Notes under the pieces: generated by a model
What the model saw: only the letters and a program-made list of their open reading frames with translations
The model's database searches: none
Told to the model about the DNA's origin: nothing
Shown here: positions 21,226-32,836 of the stretch, piece by piece
Position numbering within the stretch: the first letter of the stretch is position 1
Layout: every line of letters starts with the position of its first letter
DNA from: Plazaster borealis
Taxonomy: Eukaryota; Echinodermata; Asteroidea; Forcipulatida; Labidiasteridae
NCBI GenBank assembly: GCA_021014325.1
Contig: CM037463.1
Coordinates: 2,599,001 to 2,663,000, forward strand
DNA length: 64,000 nt
Reading direction: 5' to 3'
Program-made: the position numbers and the translations under genes

Positions 21226-22493
21226 GTATAAAAGATTACCAAGGAAATGTCCTGAATGTATTATATTTGACTCCAAGGTCTTAGAGATCACTTTGAATCC
21301 AAGTACAATCTGTCACGCTTAATTTGCCAACCATCCCATGTCTCCAGATGTACTTGTACTAAAAATAAGAACAGTACACTATTTTTATGCACGTTCTCCT
21401 CCATTGAAATTGATACCTTTCAAAAACTTAAAGTTGTTATTTCTTTCTGTGTACTTGTGCTAGCAAAGCAGGCATGGCTGACGTTTATGCGCTGCATACA
21501 ATACAAGTCTTAAGTGTGATTTTTTCTTAATCCCAGAGCCCCTATGTTTCTTCTATAATCCAATACACAAGGCGGCTGCACGTTGATTTTTGAATGACTT
21601 TTAAAGCACTGGCAATAATCTTGATGAGAGCATTGACTTTAAGAAGGTTGGGGCTGAGGATACAACAGAGCAAACTTAAGAAGTTTAACCAAAATGTCAT
21701 TCGAGGGTATTTACACAATCGGAAGGGTTTCTTCCCCCCCCCCCTCCTAGGAGAGAGTACAAGGAACCTTCTGGAAAAGAAGCTCGCTGTGAACAAGGAT
21801 TGGGGATATTTTAAAGAGTATGGTTAGCTACAGTGACCGAGCATGCTCAGGCAAGCAAGTGGACTACACCATCTAGAGAACAAACAGTACATACACGTAC
21901 AACCTTTGCAAGTCAAATCTTTGAGGAATAAGTTAACTCTCCGACTCCGGTTCCCATGGGAACCAATAATTAACTGTAGGATAGTTCCCTAGGTAACGAA
22001 AGGACGTACACAATTCTGTAAAAAACGTTTTAAAAATCCACCTACAATAAACACATTATGAGATCATATAAATGGGGAAAATGGGGAAAACAAATCACAA
22101 AGAAATGTGTCCTCAACTGAGAGGCTGACAAAATTTGATTATTCGGTTTAGTGGCGGCTTACCCGTTAGGTAAATACATCATCGACCAAATTTCCTCCCT
22201 CAACACTGAGGTATATTTACAAAACCTCAAGGTTAAGATATCAAGATGAAAAAGGGTTGAAGGCAATTTACTTTCTTGGAGCCTTGACCTTCCCATTAAA
22301 TATAATTGTTTCAGCATCAGATCTTCACAGATTGCCAAATTAAAAGTTTGATGATTTTTATTTTAATATTAAAAAAAGGGTACAATAGTGATTTATAAGA
22401 GTAGAATTATTGCAAAATGTTAGTCTTAAAATAGTATGAGAAAATAGAATTAGCTGTTGCAAACTGCTTACCAACCAAAAGGACCTATTGTAT
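21226..22493. other. Gene-free stretch (possible intron)
   Basis: Contains a C run at 21736-21746. The 77-residue frame at 21594-21827 is crossed by that C run and has no motif. No repeat partner seen. Confidence 0.3.
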
Positions 22494-22556
22494 AAATGCA
22501 AAAAATATTTAATGGCCTGACGTTTCGACCCTAGCAGAGTCTTTCTCAAAGGTAAA
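22494..22556. repeat. Dispersed repeat: GGCCTGACGTTTCGACCC
   Basis: GGCCTGACGTTTCGACCCTA and GCAGAGTCTTTCTCAAAGG recur in diverged form at 25275-25328 (TTTTGACCCGAGCAGAATC), and the first part again near 56500. It is a short fragment of a dispersed repeat. Confidence 0.5.
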
Positions 22557-23912
22557 AATAGTATGATAAAACTAACGAGTAAAAGTTAATCACACTTCGT
22601 TTATGCAGGTTTTCCAAAAAAGAAACGACAAATGAGAAAATGCTTGAAGGAAACACTTAGTGAAGTAGAACAAAACTTTTCAACTTGAAAATGGTGCAAT
22701 ACTAGCATTTCCTCAGCACATTCAGGATGCCTATATACTGCTGGAACCCCTTTGCGTGTGTGTATCACAACAAGTTAAGGACACCATTAATGTGTGGACA
22801 TTCCTATAGAGAAGTTTTGGTCCTAAACAACATTATCATACGACCTGTGATAGTTCTCTCTGTGATAGTTCAAAGCAAGTACTAGTAATGTGTTCAATTT
22901 GATGGCAACGTATTTTGGATGTCAATAAAATCATCGCCCCTTTTTCTTCTTTTTTCATGTTTTCGTCAAATCTCCCCAGCACGCTTTCACATCCTCTACC
23001 CCGTGCCCAATTCCTGATCACCTTGCCAATACCCATCAAAAGTTCGCTCCTCCCCGCTTTGCCATGGACAAAAACCAATTCTGACGCAGCCGCGGGCAAA
23101 TTCAAGCCTGTTTGACCAATTCAAACAACTCGTTATCAAATTGTGTCTCCTCTGCACGAACATCTTGCTGCTATTAGGGACTTGGCTGCCATGCACTGTG
23201 GCTCTGTAGCGTGTAGAGATACTATAGAGGATAGGGGGGGGAGGTGGTGAGGGGGGGGGTGTGTCTTGCTGGCGTCATCGTGATACGGCGCGTCAGGCCT
23301 GAAGCAAGATGAGGGGGGACTCTTGTTGGTATGTAGATAGTTTGGGAGCATGTTTCTCATTATATTGGTGTACTTTAGGTGTAGTTCATGCCATTCCGCC
23401 ATCAACCCTACGTTGTACGATTTGGAAAAGCGATGTTTCTATTTGCCTATGTGCCACAAGACAGTGAACAGCTACCTGCAACCTCATTAGTAATGATAAG
23501 GATGTGATAATGACAAACGTTTGTCAACACGATGCTGTCATATCAAGGTGATTTACACTGAATAAAATGGAGAATATGAGAGGTTTCTTGTTTTTTTTCA
23601 GAGAGCAGTACTAGTAAGCAACTTCTCATTAAGACCAAGATGAAATTTGCACCATTACTGGTTATTAAAAGGGAACTAGTTACTGTACAGTTACCAGGTG
23701 TCTAATTCCAAAGACCTCATCTTGTCAACCAAACCCCATGAAGGAATGGCACATGTCTGGATTTAAGGAGGCTATACATTCCAACACTCTAGCTTTCAAG
23801 AGACCAATCAGAAATCCAGCTTGTGAAAAAAACTCTTAGAAATAGGCACTGACAGTTTGAGAAAACTTGTGTAAAATGTTACTTGGGTTTTACCCCTACA
23901 CTGATGTGTGAT
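22557..23912. other. Gene-free stretch, partly GC-richer
   Basis: A pyrimidine-rich run (CCCCTTTTTCTTCTTTTTTC, 22938-22957) and G runs at 23236-23260 occur here. Overlapping 60-90-residue frames on both strands at 22836-23405 show no recognisable motif. They may reflect composition. Confidence 0.3.
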
Positions 23913-23913
23913 A

Positions 23914-24131
23914 AAAAAATTCACAGACTACTCGGGTTAGATTCAAACCCACAACCCCCACATGCTAGACCAGCGAGTGTGCCCGATGACGTGAGACCAG
24001 GGGCTTTTCCGCACCAAGCCCCCTGGAAAAAATTCACAAACTACTCAGGTTAGATTCAAACCCACAACCCCAGCATGCTAGACCAGCGAGTGGGCCCGAT
24101 GACGTGAGACCAGGGGCTTTTCCGCAAACCC
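23914..24131. repeat. Two-copy tandem duplication, 113-bp period
   Basis: Both copies carry TTAGATTCAAACCCACAACC, CATGCTAGACCAGCGAGTG and GATGACGTGAGACCAGGGGC. They differ at only a few bases. On the minus strand GTGGGTTTGAATCTAACCC resembles a tRNA B-box, so the unit may be a duplicated tRNA-derived fragment. Confidence 0.7.
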
Positions 24132-25068
24132 CGTAAAATACACACTGCTTCAAAACTGATTACGGAGCCCGAGCCGGTGCCCGAACCAAAGCCGGTGCCG
24201 GAGCCTACGCCAAGGTTTTGAAGAGGGCCCCAGTTCCAATCAGGAAATAACATACATCATATAAACAAAATTATCAAGAGAAAACCACAACATAAAGACA
24301 GTATCTGATAAAAGATTTGTTAAAACCAACCAAAAGTTATCAACATTTCAATATGTGTACAGATTTCATCAGATGGTTTATGATTCAACTGAAAGTTTTT
24401 ACCATTGATCCTCTTTGATCATGTACACATACATGTACAAACAAACAGCTTGAGTTAACATTAAAATGCCTACATTAACAAGGGATGCAAAATTGCTATA
24501 GAATGACTAGATATCGTGTAGAGCCATTAGACAAAATATGACGCCACATGTATTTTTAGGACACATTAGTGTACCAAGGCAGACAGGACTTTGGTCATTC
24601 TTCCAGTAAAACAAATTTACTTTCAGTTCCGCAGCCTGATTGCATTATTAGCAAATTTCAGACTAATCTGGAAAATATCAGGTTATCTTGGTCAGAAAAA
24701 TAATAAATGATCGTGGCATGGCTTTGTTCCCAGTGCTATTTATCACTGTAGTGGATTATTAAAGTGCTTTCATGTGTGATTGAAAATAAATGACTTCTAT
24801 ATATATGAAGATTGATAATAACATGAGTTGCATTGAACGCAGATGTAACACCAGGTGGTGGCCATAAAATCATTTCATTTAGACAATCATATCTCCAAGT
24901 GATGTATTAATTTAAATGTATGTATTTTTTAGTATAATTTTCAAAATCATCACCTTCTGTCGCCTGTACATTCTACATAATTTATGAAGAAACCCCCCCC
25001 CCCCAACAACAACAAAACCAAAAAACCAACAACAACAGGATCTCATGGTAACAAACTGATTCAGACCT
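24132..25068. other. Gene-free stretch
   Basis: A short GC-rich imperfect repeat GAGCCCGAGCCGGTGCCCGA with AAGCCGGTGCCGGAGCC lies at 24166-24205. A C run lies at about 24992-25003. Nothing else was recognised. Confidence 0.3.
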
Positions 25069-25269
25069 TGGCCCAATTTCACAGAGCTGCTTAAGCAGAA
25101 CATTTTGATAACAATTTACTGCTAAGCAAAAATTCGCAGGAAACCACTCGCAGACAGCACATGTGGAATGATATTTTTGACTGGCAACCTTATTCTAGTA
25201 AACAAAACTGTTTTGTGCTTTTATATTAAGCTGCTATTTGTGCTTAAGCAGCTCTATGATTTTGGGCCC
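25069..25269. mobile_element. GGGCCC-family MITE (family D)
   Basis: Ends are TGGCCCAATTTCACAGAGCT and GCTCTATGATTTTGGGCCC. The interior keeps CTGCTTAAGCAGAACATTTT, TTTACTGCTAAGCAAAA and GACTGGCAACCTTATTC. Arms are imperfect. Confidence 0.8.
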
Positions 25270-25329
25270 TGTAGATGTAGAAATGGACTGGTGTTTTGAC
25301 CCGAGCAGAATCTTTCTCAAAAGCTAAAT

Positions 25330-26994
25330 AATCTCACAAACTCTACAAAATGCTGCCCATTTATTCCTACGGTTAAACGGCCAATTCATGGAAGCTTGTT
25401 TTGGGGTCTATAAATCACAATAGGATATTGCTAGGACTTGAGACTACACATGGTGGATATTACAAATACACCAGTAATACCGTGTACCGGTCTCACCGAA
25501 TACCCGCAACATTATAATTAATTACATGAGGCTCAGTTCATAACCTTCAATTATAAATTTTAATTTCATAGTGGCCCAATAAAAACATGTATGTTTCATT
25601 CTTAGTGTAAGACTATCCATTCCTGTTTTGATTTAAAACCTCATATCCAGTAAAAAAAAATCTCTTAATTTTCACTACCATATCGATCTATAAATTTAGG
25701 TCAACTAAGAAAGCCTTTTTTTTTACTTTTTCATGTACACAGGCACTTTTGTACCACAGAGTAAGACAAATTAACATGTAGTTTTTCTTTACTCATGCAA
25801 GGAGAACTAAATTCAATTTACAACAAAGCAATTCAATATAAAAGTTTTTAAAAAGGCTTCCCCCCTGCCACATTTTCTCATGACAAATGAAAACACAACA
25901 AAACCAATAATATTTTCAAATTTGTACTCACCCCCCAAATAAAGCAATACCGTTGTTGTCCAAACAATTATTTCCTTTCTCTCAAGAGACCAGCTGCAGC
26001 TCATACACGGGGACCATCAGACAGTGTGTTATGAATCCTTCACCTACTCTCTGTGCGTATGTACTGTGTACAGCCTCGGGCAGTCGACCACTCACACACG
26101 TTCCTTATGTGATGTCACTGCTGGTCCGCACTGTAGTAGAACTAACCGCTATGTTTTGTCTTCTGTCAGTCACTGTTAAATATCAATAAAACAATTTTTT
26201 TTTGGAAGGTATACACAAAGAGTGACACGCTTTGACAATGGGCATGCTCAGCTATCACTGGACCAGAATTGTGTTTGCATTGTCGCTGAAGGTCAATGCT
26301 TTAAGTGCTGGACAGAAATAATGAATTCTCACTCTTTTTAAATGACAACAAACAGACACTGAGTGAGTTGTTGGATGCAGGGGTTATTGTAGTTTTATCC
26401 TGCAGAGTGGTAGCTAATGAGACATGAGTGTTATTTATGGATGCATTATCAGCACAATTTGTGCTTGTGTAAACCCCTTGAAGCCGTGGAAGTGAGCACA
26501 ATATGTCACAAAGCCAGCCTGTTTGCTCGAGCAGCCTGCTAGAGGGAATTTACATAGTTGCTCCTTGAGTCTGATGAGGAAAAAAAACAAAACTTGATTT
26601 CCATACAAAACATCTTCTTTGTCTTCACACATGAATGGCTTAAGTATACATAAATGGAATGAATCACACAAATGGATCCACTACCAGCAAAATGACCAAC
26701 AAAATAAGTGGAAAATATAAGAACTAGGCCTAAAACGTGGCAAATATAAGAACTATAGATAGGAAGTCACTTTTACCCTTCATTGAATTTCTTGTTTACC
26801 ATTGCTTGACATTATATTGATGTTATCAGTAATTCTTAACTCATCCTTAACTTGCAAAAACAAATTTAAAAAAAATATCTTGAGAGATTTGTAGTCAACA
26901 AAAAATCCAAATTCCAATGCGCAATAATATTGAAAACTTTGAGAAAGAAAAAAGTAGTTTACTTTTTCCCCGCATTACAGAGAAAAGGTTCACT
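25330..26994. other. Gene-free AT-rich stretch
   Basis: Several 60-80-residue frames on both strands (25813-26671) show no motif. One on the minus strand is open up to a GGGG|GTGAGTAC donor-like site near 25934, which I did not consider enough. No repeat partner seen. Confidence 0.3.
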
Positions 26995-27870
26995 GTTGAA
27001 CCTGAGTACCACAGATCCTCCAAGATCTTTCCTAAGGTAAGACTAAACCTGACTACCATAGATCCTCCAAGATCTTTCCCAAGGTAAGACTAAACCTGAC
27101 TACCATAGATCCTCCGAGATCTTTCCCAAGGTAAGACTGAATCCGAGTACCATAGATCCTTCAAGATCTTTCCAAGACTGAACCTGACTGCCATAGATCC
27201 TTCAAGATCTTCCCAAGGTAAGACTGAATCCGACTACCATAGATCCTCCAAGATCATTCCCAAGGTAAGACTAAACCTGACTACATTTGTGTACCATAGA
27301 TCCTCCAAGATCTTTCCCAAGGTAAGACTGAATCCGACGACCATAGATCCTCCAAGATCTTTCCCAAGGTAAGACTGAATCCGACGACCACAGATCCTCC
27401 AAGATCTTTCCCAAGGTAAGACTAAACCTGACTACCATAGATCCTCCAAGATCTTTCCCAAGGTAAGACTGAATCCGACGACCACAGATCCTCCAAGATC
27501 TTTCCCAAGGTAAGACTAAACCTGACTACCATAGATCCTCCAAGATCTTTCCCAAGGTAAGACTAAACCTGACTACCATAGATCCTCCAAGATCTTTCCC
27601 AAGGTAAGACTGAACCTGACTGCCATAGATCCTCCGAGATCTTTCCCAAGGTAAGACTGAACCCGACTACCACAGATCCTTCAAGATCTTTCCAAGACTG
27701 AACCTGACTGCCATAGATCCTCTAAGATCTTTCTCAATGTAAGACTGAACCTGACTACCATAGATCCTTCAAGATCTTTCCCAAGGTAAGACTGAACCTG
27801 GCAACCATCCTTCAAGATCTTTCCCATGGTGAAACAACCATATAGATCCTCCAAGATCTTTCCCTAGGTT
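26995..27870. repeat. Tandem repeat, 47-bp unit, about 18 copies
   Basis: The unit reads CTGAACCTGACTACCATAGA then TCCTCCAAGATCTTTCCCAA then GGTAAGA. Most units keep CCAAGGTAAGA, which matches the 5' splice-site consensus AAG|GTAAGA. GATCCTCCAAGATC within each unit is a near palindrome. Edge units are shortened or diverged (for example CCTTCAAGATCTTTCCAAGA). No reading frame runs through the array. Confidence 0.95.
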
Positions 27871-27966
27871 TAAAGATCCCCATGACCTTTCCCGTGGTTG
27901 GTCTTGATTGATGGAATCAGTACAGCATTACCTAACTGGATCCAACCATGCGTGACATTAACTTAA

Positions 27967-28284
27967 AGGTATTGTACACTTTTGGTAACAGCTCAAAATC
28001 AGTGTCAACATATGCATGAACAAACAAACCTGTGAAAGTTTGAGCTCAATTGGTCATCGAGATCACAAGAAAATAGTGAAAAGAGACCTTATGTGTTTTC
28101 TGTTTTTTCAAAATATCGCGCGAGATAAAAACTATTGTTTTACTCATTTCTCAGAAACGATAGCATTTTAGGCAGAAATATTTTAAGGAACCCTTTCAAC
28201 CATTACTTACTTTAAATCATGTAAGTTGTGTGTGAATCTGTGAACATTTGTGTTTTTCGATCTTACCAATAGTGTACAGGGCCT
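27967..28284. mobile_element. TTAA-flanked MITE, family C
   Basis: It starts AGGTATTGTACACTTTTGG, ends CAATAGTGTACAGGGCCT, and is flanked by TTAA on both sides (27963-27966, 28285-28288). The centre TATCGCGCGAGATAAAAAC and the flank GAAACGATAGCATTTTAGGC recur at 33842-34004. Confidence 0.85.
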
Positions 28285-28288
28285 TTAA

Positions 28289-29198
28289 GGTACACCAAAT
28301 TATGTAGGTTAGAGAAGATCACAGAATACTCTCAGACTTTGTTGAAGGACTTTTTCACCTACTTAAATAAATGTGGTTAATGCATCCATACTCATGCAGT
28401 CAACAGAAGGAGTATGCTACGAAGCATGTTCTTGAAATAGACTGTGCAAGTATAGCGCATATCGAAAACGAGAAAAAAAACTTGAACGAAGACTATGTTT
28501 TTCTATGAAATCAAGATTCTTTTAAAATTATATTTATACAAAATTCTTGAAAACAAATACCCATAGCAAGTTGTTAGAAATAAATGTACAATTTTGGAAT
28601 AATACAAATAATTTGTTAAAATTAACATTGAAACAAAAATAAAACTTGGGACGAGGATGCTTATTGTTAGAAACCCCATTTGCCAATCACGCCTGAATGT
28701 GCGTCTATTACATAGGTTTTATGAAGACATGACCGTCATTTGGGCAAAATTCTTAATTTTGTACAAGTAACCGGAAACAGAGGTCAGGTCTTATTCTCAG
28801 GTATTCTTCGTTATTTTGTTGAATTGATTTTATTTTCATATTGTTAATCACTTAGTATTACATTCCCAACAACATATATAATATTCATGGTCATAAACTA
28901 AGTTAAACTAAAAATAATTGACAAAACAAAATTATGGTTGGGACCACAATGGTCCCGGAAGTTCAAATATGCACGAAACTTCCAAAGTCTATACTCAGAT
29001 TTTTCCCCCTTGAAAATGATCAGAGCACACTGCTGGAAACGTTCTGACTCTACTAAATGTCAAACCAGGTTCACAAAAGAAAGTTTACTCACATCATGGT
29101 TGTTACCCGTCGACCTACCAAGTTCTTACTTCCTATACATACTTCCTTCAAAATCTCACTCAGTAACATTTTTATAAATTCATGTTTTTATATAATTT
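28289..29198. other. Gene-free AT-rich stretch
   Basis: No repeat partner or convincing exon. The 79-residue frame at 28938-29177 has no motif. Confidence 0.3.
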
Positions 29199-29310
29199 TG
29201 CATCAGGGATAAAGAATATAATTTTGTTTTTTACCCCTTACATACAGTGCTTAATACACATCGGTGCAAGGGTAAAAAACAAATTACATTCATTGTTCGT
29301 GTCAGTGCAC
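29199..29310. repeat. Dispersed repeat with inverted ends (CATCGGTG core)
   Basis: GCATCAGGGATAAAGAATAT on the left is answered by GGTAAAAAACAAATTACATTC on the right, around CAGTGCTTAATACACATCGG. The copy at 60739-60808 shares CAGTGCTTAATACACATCGG and has TATTCTTTATCCCCGATGCA on its right, the reverse complement of the left end here. It is probably a small foldback element. Confidence 0.5.
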
Positions 29311-29530
29311 ATTTTAATTAACATTCATAAAACTTGTCACATAGAAATCTCTTGTTCTGCTGAAATAAATCAGCAAAAAATGGATAACCAATAAAAGAGC
29401 AGTGCGTCGCACAGCTTCCTATTATGATTTTACTCAGTACATAGATATGTTTACCAATGTTCTCCACATATGAAATCGGGACCTTCAGGCAAGATACTTT
29501 GTTCTTGTAACAGGAGAGTCAGTTCTTTCC

Positions 29531-29564
29531 TTTATAAAGGGAACCGTGAACCTCTATGACGTCA
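29531..29564 (-). promoter_or_regulatory. CRE and TATA pair, minus-strand promoter-like
   Basis: Read on the minus strand, a perfect CRE TGACGTCA (29564-29557) is followed about 20 bases later by CCTTTATAAAGG. Order and spacing fit a promoter firing leftward. TATAAA is part of a palindrome, so direction is uncertain. No ORF downstream on the minus strand was recognised. Confidence 0.25.
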
Positions 29565-29913
29565 ATGTGCATTACTACAGGACGGTTTCAAACAAGCTCC
29601 AAGGCAATTTCCTTATGTTGCTTCCATGACATATGCCTGGCTCTCTTGCTATTAGTTTTCTCAAAAATATCAGTGCCGTATCAAATGAAGAAACTTATTC
29701 CGAACTAAAGGTATAATTTCGCCGTACTGGCGGGGCAAGTCTCCTTTAACGACAATCCCTTTATCACGATATAAAAAAAAAATCGCCTCATGTCAATTAA
29801 GGGCGCAGGGATAAAGAGATATAAGAGAATTGAATTAAAACCTGATTAAAAAAAAATTGCCAATGTGTGCAGAGGGGCTTACAGCTTAGCAACTGTCATC
29901 AAATGATACCGCC

Positions 29914-30036
29914 ATGTACGTTTATTTGATAGGACGACGGATGTGCATTAACTTCACTTGGGCGGAGGTGGCTTTGGCAATCCAAAAGAACAAAGGCGGT
30001 CAGAAATTTAAGGTCGGATGTCGGACTTGTTTGTGA
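29914..30036 (+). CDS. Small ORF with strong Kozak context, unrecognised
   Basis: The ORF has 40 codons plus stop from ATG at 29914. The context ACCGCCATGT matches the Kozak consensus closely. The peptide begins MYVYLIGRRMCINFTW and continues AEVALAIQKNKGG; it is basic and has three cysteines (two in the last six residues). The DNA around it (29860-30160) is GC-richer and has more CpG than its surroundings, which may instead mark a regulatory element. No family is recognised. Confidence 0.15.
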   Translation: MYVYLIGRRMCINFTWAEVALAIQKNKGGQKFKVGCRTCL

Positions 30037-30039
30037 TTT

Positions 30040-31060
30040 GGAATTTATCTTTAGGGAGGTTACGCACTTGATTGGCCACCAAATTGAAGAGGTCAGTAGG
30101 CGTTACGCTGATGAACCAAGAGACGTAATGACGACTGTTTTCTCCATAGTCGTTGAGAACCCGCAACATGTTGGCTTTAAGGCATAGTACTTTTCTACTA
30201 TTTATTAATTTCTCCCAAAAATAGAAATGTCAGGATTTGAGCCAGGGGCATATCTCATTAAAGTAGATTGGCCTATGACCTGACAAAACAAACCTGTTCA
30301 ACGAGCAAGTTTTATTTCAAAAGTATTGTAAGTGCTTTGTGTGCAGTGCTTTCAGGTAGCAATGGGCAGCTTTGTATGGCAGCACCAGAGAATGAGTTTT
30401 TAATCAATGTGTTGTTTTTAAAATTATTATTATTTATTTTTTTCACAGAATTTTATTTCTGGGTTTTATTTCACTTTGTAACCGCTTGGTTTACATTAAA
30501 TAATTACACACATTCTACCCTTGCCTGGTGGATGTTGCAATGATAACAATGGTAGCATTCACCGATACAAGAGACACTTGATACCGTTACTATACCCATG
30601 AGAGTATAGGCAAAAAATAAAACACATTTCAATTCTCCATCTGCGTCCAGAGACATCTAGACCTCTGTAAACCTAGGTTTAAAAAATGTGAATATTTTTT
30701 CTCTAATTATACGGAGGATTGTTCACAAAACACAGGAATTAATAATATATTTGTTTTGCCGTGCACTCATGCAAAGCGAAATATTTAGGGGGAAGACTGG
30801 CCGTCTATTTTATCCGGTTGATTGGATTTATCTACGACAAGAGAGTCACGGTTTGGGCTAATAGTACTTTTTTTTTAAATAATTGAAGATATATTGTATG
30901 GAAATTCAATTGGTTACTCAGGCCTAAAAAAAATTCCAAAATTTTAGTTTAAAATATACAGCTGTGATGAATATGCATCTCTTTATGTGCAAAATAAGAC
31001 TGATAAATGGTGTAACCATAAGGAAATAATTATTTAGTGCACAGTTTAGAATATGTAGTG
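30040..31060. other. Gene-free stretch
   Basis: A 91-residue frame at 30268-30543 is hydrophobic and AT-driven without motif. No repeat partner was seen before the SINE at 31064. Confidence 0.3.
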
Positions 31061-31063
31061 GGG

Positions 31064-31372
31064 TGTCGCGGCCGGGCGGTCTTGGGTGCTGGACTCCAGT
31101 TCTGTAATTTAAAGAATGTGGTTTTGAACCCTGACCTGGTCAGTCACGACACTTGTGTCCTTGAGCAAGGCACTACATCATAACTTCTTCTCTCCACCCA
31201 GGAGTACAAATGGGTACCGGCAAGAGCTGGGGAGTAACCTGCGATGGACTGGCATCCTGTCCAGGGGGAATAGACAAACTCTCAGTCGTTTAAAATGACA
31301 ATGAAACTGGATATAAACACTAGCTTGATGAGCCTTTTTGGCTCGGGACAGACTTTACTTTACTTCTACTTA
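31064..31372 (+). mobile_element. tRNA-derived SINE (family 1, long 3' variant)
   Basis: The head GTGTCGCGGCCGGGCGGTCT is tRNA-like, with B-box-like GGTTTTGAACCC, then CACGACACTTGTGTCCTTGA and GCAAGGCACTACATCATAA. The 3' part, AATGAAACTGGATATAAACA and TTTGGCTCGGGACAGAC, recurs on the minus strand at 41890-41965. The copy looks full length. Confidence 0.7.
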
Positions 31373-31722
31373 AGCCGTGTTCTCATAGGACTTAATTTTG
31401 CTAAAGTACCGCGACTTTTCTGTAGAATGACAAAATTAGATCCAATGGGAACACATGGTAAACTGACCTCCCTGTCACTTTACCGCCACCGTAAAACTAA
31501 CAGGCCGAATGAGATCGCGGAAGACTTCCGCGCAGCCACGGTAGTTATCAGGGCCGATAAAAAGTCTAAATGGGAACAGCTCCGCGCTGTAAACCTACCG
31601 CGACCACGGTGTAAAACGCTGTTCCGTCGCGGAATTTAAGTCCAGGTGGGAACGCATGGTAGAATTACACCTAATCAAGTCACGGTAACTTTCCGCATGG
31701 CCGCGGAAGAAAAAGTCCAATG
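31372..31722. mobile_element. GC-rich foldback-like element with GCGGAAG arms
   Basis: The left end TTAAGCCGTGTTCTCATAGG resembles the reverse complement of the right end TCCAATGGGCTTTA. Inside, CAATGGGAACACATGGTAAA, AAATGGGAACAGCTCCGCGC and AGGTGGGAACGCATGGTAGA repeat, as do GCGGAAGACTTCCGCG and CATGGCCGCGGAAG. The mix of direct and inverted motifs suggests a foldback MITE. The open frame at 31295-31639 crosses it and is not a gene. Confidence 0.45.
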
Positions 31723-31944
31723 GGCTTTAGACTATACAAATGTTTCATGTCATTAAATTTTGAATAATAACTGTGTATAGGTAATAAATAGCAAAATCAA
31801 TTTGTAGTAAATTCTTATCAATGGATTGACAATTGATGCTTAAACTGGTGAGGTACACAATGTATTGACTGCTTTCAAGCTTAATGTATCTTGATATGAA
31901 TGGAGTAAAGCATGCCACAAGCAGCGTTCTCCCTTATCACTAAC

Positions 31945-32470
31945 AGTTGTCCGCTGGCCAAATGCCAGTTAAAGGGTGTGTACAACATTGGTAAGAATGA
32001 AAATATAAATGCCCACAGATTTGCACATTACTTACATGGTATAAAGATGTTCATGGTAGAAAACTTCCCTTGAAATAGTTTTGTTTGAAATGCCATAATT
32101 TTTACGAAATGAGAAAAATAATAGTATTTATCCTGCAGGATATTGGGGATGTTTGAAAAAAAGTTAAAACACATAAGGTTTTTTTCCACTGTTTTCTCAT
32201 GACTCTGAAGACCGATTTGGCTTAAACTTTCACAGGTTTGTTATTTTATGTATGTGTTGGGTCACATTGAGTTTGGATACAGGTCTTTGGCAATTACCAA
32301 TGTTGTACACACCCTTTAAAAGGCCAAAGGACCAGACAGAATTCTCACCAAGTGGTCCGGCTGGCTAGTTCAGTGTTGAAAAGCATCCCTACTTAATATG
32401 AAATATAGCTAACCAACCAGTGAAATAACAAGCTCACTTGTCCTGCTGGCTAGTCACTGGAAAAGTTAAG
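31945..32470 (+). repeat. Dispersed GGTCCGCTGGC repeat interrupted by a MITE
   Basis: TTGTCCGCTGGCCAAATGCCAG before the MITE and CAAGTGGTCCGGCTGGCTAG with GTCCTGCTGGCTAGTCACTG after it match the uninterrupted copy at 60520-60715. They also match the tandem units at 6915-7285. Confidence 0.65.
31973..32315. mobile_element. TTAA-flanked MITE, family C, nested
   Basis: It starts AGGGTGTGTACAACATTGG and ends CCAATGTTGTACACACCCT, a 19-bp perfect terminal inverted repeat, flanked by TTAA on both sides. The related copy at 60520 reads GGCCAGTTAAAACATA at the matching place, so the empty site contains one TTAA. Confidence 0.9.
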
Positions 32471-32836
32471 GGAAAATCCTGCATAAAAGTAGATTTGTCA
32501 ACAGTTTAAACTCTGGCTTCGTCTTAAAATAATGAAAATTACATTTTACAAAATCACTCCCCAGGCAGCTCTTGGAAAAAGAGCATTAAACATGAAGATA
32601 CCCAAAACAGCAGCTATGAAATCAACATTCTACCTTTAATGTTGATAAATATAGGTGTTATTTGAAAGCCCCTATACTCGTCTATTCAATGAACAAAATA
32701 AACCCAGTTTGGATTTGGGCAGTAAGTGCCTAGTTAAGGCATGAACAACCACATAGCAATCAAAGAAACAAATACCGATTATTGTTCAATTGCGAAAAAA
32801 TCATCAAAATAAATAAATTAAGAAGGCATTACAATC
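32471..32836. other. Gene-free AT-rich stretch
   Basis: Nothing recognised apart from possible 3' flank of the minus-strand ORF that ends at 32871. Confidence 0.3.
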
